Positions 62,114 to 64,000 of a stretch of 64,000 nucleotides of DNA are shown one piece after another. Both the position numbers and the translations under genes were made by a program. This stretch comes from Streptomyces sp. DHE7-1 (GTDB taxonomy: Bacteria > Actinomycetota > Actinomycetes > Streptomycetales > Streptomycetaceae). The stretch lies in NCBI GenBank assembly GCA_016432725.1, contig JACJDG010000003.1, forward strand, positions 5,610,001-5,674,000, in the 5' to 3' direction. Numbering within the stretch: the first letter of the stretch is position 1; the number at the start of each line of letters is the position of its first letter. The notes under the pieces were generated by a model that searched no databases, was not told where the DNA came from, and was given only the letters and a program-made list of their open reading frames with translations.

Positions 62114-63483
62114 CAGCGGGCACCTCCGAGCGGCAGGGTGGCCAGAACGCCGGGGAGCTGTTCCCGGTCCAGACGGGCGAGCCCGGTCCGCGCCTCGCGC
62201 GCCGCACGCTCCAGATCGCGCCGGGCGTCGGTCAGTTCCTGGTTGCTGCGGCCGGTGATCCGCAGGTGACCCGTGATGGACACGTTCTGCTGCGCGCCCC
62301 GGGCCAGGGTCAGACTGAAGGTCGTCGCCAGCGCGGGCACCGCGGTCAGCCGCGCCACCAACTGCGCCAGCGAGCCACCGGATCCGCCCAGTTGCGGCCA
62401 GCGGCGCACCCAGTAGGTGGTGTGCCGGCGGTTGTCGCAGCGCCAGCTCCGGCTGGACTCCTCGGTACGGCGCTGCGGCGCCTCGCCCCGCCCGGCCTGG
62501 GCGGCCTGCGCCGTCACCATGGGGTTGGCGCACGCCGAGGTGGCGATCGCCGCCGTCAACTCCTCCTCGTTCAGCACGCTCGCCCGGAACCCGGCGCCGG
62601 TCAGCCGGCTCGCCAGGTGCTCGGCCGAACGCGCCAGGCACTTCTGCGCCCCGAGCAGTCCGCCGCCCCGCGCGGCCACCGCCTCCGGGCACAGCTCGGG
62701 ATCGAGCTTCAGCGCGATCCACGTGATGCGCACCGCGGGGGAGCCGGTCTCCGCCTGCAGCGGCGCGTAGTTGCTGACCACCACCGACTGCTGGGGCAGG
62801 TGCAGCGCGGGCGCGGGCTGCGTGTGCACCACGATCTGCGCCGACTCCAGGTGGATCCCGTCGACTTCGAGGACGTCCCGCACGAGGGCCACCGGCAGCG
62901 GTCTGCGGCCGCGCTCCGCGCGCAGCGCGCCCGCGTCCGACTCCACCTGGAGCACCGCCGTCAGGAATCCGCCGTCGCCGACCATGCCGATCGGCCGCTG
63001 GTCGCGGTCGTCACCGCGGCTGTGGCTGTACGTGCGCAGGGAGGGGTCGCACTCCACGGCGGGCGCGAGTCCGGAGTCGGTGCCCACCGGCACCGGCGTG
63101 CTCGCGGCCCGCCGGTTGCGGGCCCGCAGCGCCAGCAGCGTGCCGAGCCACTCCGGCAGCGAACGTCCCCGGCGCCGTACGACGGCGAGCACCACCAGCA
63201 CCGCGGCGATCGCTGCGGCGGCGATCAGCGCCACCGTGCCGGCGAGCCAGCCGCACACCACGAGCGCGCCCGCGATCTCCAGCAGCACCAGCCGCTGCAC
63301 CGCGAACGAACCGCCGCGCCCGGAACGGGACTCCGGATGCGGAGCGAAAGCGCCTTGAGGGGGCGTGGGCGCCCGCTCACCACGCCGTCCGGAGGAAGCG
63401 GGGCCGGGAGCACCCGACCGGCCCGCGTCGCCCGATCGTGCCCCCGATTGCGATCGCGACCGGGCCCGCGTTGCGGAAGCCAT
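62113..63483 (-). CDS. eccE: Type VII secretion protein EccE
   Basis: A 456-residue membrane protein of the ESX core complex. A basic, disordered N-terminus of about 60 residues is followed by two helices (LLEIAGALVVCGWLAGTVAL and AAAAIAAVLVVLAVVRRRGR), then a periplasmic or cytosolic domain with VGDGGFLTAVLQVES, HTTYWVRRWPQLGGSG and ITGRSNQELTDARRDLERAA, as in actinobacterial EccE proteins. Its stop overlaps the start of the next minus-strand gene. It diverges from eccB across 206 bases, which should hold both promoters; GCATAGTAG near 63581-63589 is the most A+T-rich stretch there. Confidence 0.88.
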   Translation of the reverse strand: MASATRARSRSQSGARSGDAGRSGAPGPASSGRRGERAPTPPQGAFAPHPESRSGRGGSFAVQRLVLLEIAGALVVCGWLAGTVALIAAAAIAAVLVVLAVVRRRGRSLPEWLGTLLALRARNRRAASTPVPVGTDSGLAPAVECDPSLRTYSHSRGDDRDQRPIGMVGDGGFLTAVLQVESDAGALRAERGRRPLPVALVRDVLEVDGIHLESAQIVVHTQPAPALHLPQQSVVVSNYAPLQAETGSPAVRITWIALKLDPELCPEAVAARGGGLLGAQKCLARSAEHLASRLTGAGFRASVLNEEELTAAIATSACANPMVTAQAAQAGRGEAPQRRTEESSRSWRCDNRRHTTYWVRRWPQLGGSGGSLAQLVARLTAVPALATTFSLTLARGAQQNVSITGHLRITGRSNQELTDARRDLERAAREARTGLARLDREQLPGVLATLPLGGAR

Positions 63484-63689
63484 CACTCCAAAACCCCCGA
63501 ACTCTCCCGAAATCCCTTGCGCTCCGGTCCCTTCAAGCCCTGAGCACCCTACCCGTGCCACACGCACGTCCACGCAACAGGCATAGTAGGGGCCGGGTCT
63601 GACAGTCGAGGCACCAGAGGCAACCGAGGGCGGGGGACGGATCTTCACAGGTCCCCCACGGCTCCGCAACGGGGAGAGAGCGGACACAG

Positions 63690-64000
63690 ATGGCATCACG
63701 GCGGGACGAACTCAACGCCTACACCTTCGCGAAGCGCCGCACGCTCGCGTCATTCCTGCAGCCTTCCCCTCCGGTTCCGAGGAGGGCGCCCCGAAGCCGC
63801 TGAAGGCACTGGTGCCCGGCCTCGTCGTCGGCGCCGTCGTCCTCGCCGTGTTCGGCGCGATCGGCATGTTCAGCCCCACCGCGCCCAAGGGCTGGGACAC
63901 CCCGGAAGAACACGTCATCGTCGCGAGCAAGTCCACCACCCGGTACGTCGTCCTGAAGACCGGCAAGCAGACGCAGCTCCACCCGGTCCTCAACATGGCC
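63690..64000 (+). CDS. eccB: Type VII secretion protein EccB, N-terminal part (runs off window)
   Basis: Begins ASRRDELNAYTFAKRRTLAS, the conserved EccB N-terminus. One base is missing in the C run at 63766-63769; the restored frame gives GSEEGAPKPLKALVPGLVVG, a single transmembrane helix, then WDTPEEHVIVASKSTTRYVV and LHPVLNMA at the right edge. EccB anchors in the membrane and its periplasmic repeats help form the secretion pore. GGGGAGAGAGCGGACACAG precedes the ATG. Confidence 0.9.

Overview
The window is chromosomal DNA from an actinomycete, almost certainly a Streptomyces or close relative. Pointers are the very high G+C with G/C at third codon positions, frequent GTG starts, Tat-type lipoprotein signals, a secreted GH18 chitinase with a DasR-like operator, a SpoIIE-type phosphatase, an ESX/type VII secretion locus next to ribF, and the order dxr - site-2 protease - ispG ... 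proS ... rimP-nusA-ylxR-infB-ylxP-rbfA-truB ... ribF.

Layout. 1-17.2 kb is mostly polyamine uptake and breakdown: an ALDH/PotD pair at the left edge, unrelated genes in between (membrane acyltransferase, UvrA-like ATPase, membrane protein, phosphodiesterase, adenosine deaminase, DUF4190-type protein, NADAR protein), then a complete set ALDH-PotD-PotA-PotB-PotC-FAD oxidase. 17.2-20.2 kb holds a small unknown gene, a chitinase and a PAP2 phosphatase. 20.6-27.6 kb has GABA aminotransferase, a membrane-bound VirD4/FtsK-like ATPase, a PucR regulator and a third ALDH. Together these genes could import polyamines, oxidise them to aminobutyraldehyde and GABA, and feed succinate semialdehyde to central metabolism. 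27.8-29.8 kb is a membrane NACHT NTPase with atypical codon use. 30-32.5 kb has an acyl-CoA dehydrogenase and a small secreted protein. 32.7-36.6 kb is dxr - site-2 protease - ispG (isoprenoid MEP pathway). 36.8-44.4 kb has a PAS/GAF/SpoIIE phosphatase, two GNAT acetyltransferases, proS, a kinase-like protein, a ferritin-like protein and a Tat lipoprotein. 44.6-51.7 kb is the translation/transcription operon. 51.9-56.3 kb encodes a very large protein with a degenerate trypsin-like domain and a P-loop NTPase. 56.5-57.4 kb is ribF. From 57.5 kb to the right edge is the start of an ESX locus (Pro/Gln-rich MinD-like ATPase, unknown protein, EccE, EccB).

A technical feature dominates the reading. 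About 40 coding positions need one extra base to restore the frame. Nearly all lie in runs of three or more G or C, all are apparent deletions, and they hit housekeeping genes (proS, ispG, infB) as often as accessory ones. Repaired lengths come out as whole codons in every gene where both ends are clear. These are most likely sequence errors, not pseudogenes or programmed frameshifts. Spans below therefore run from the true start to the true stop across such breaks, and the breaks are listed in each entry.

No tRNA, rRNA, CRISPR array, insertion sequence, integrase or replication origin was seen.
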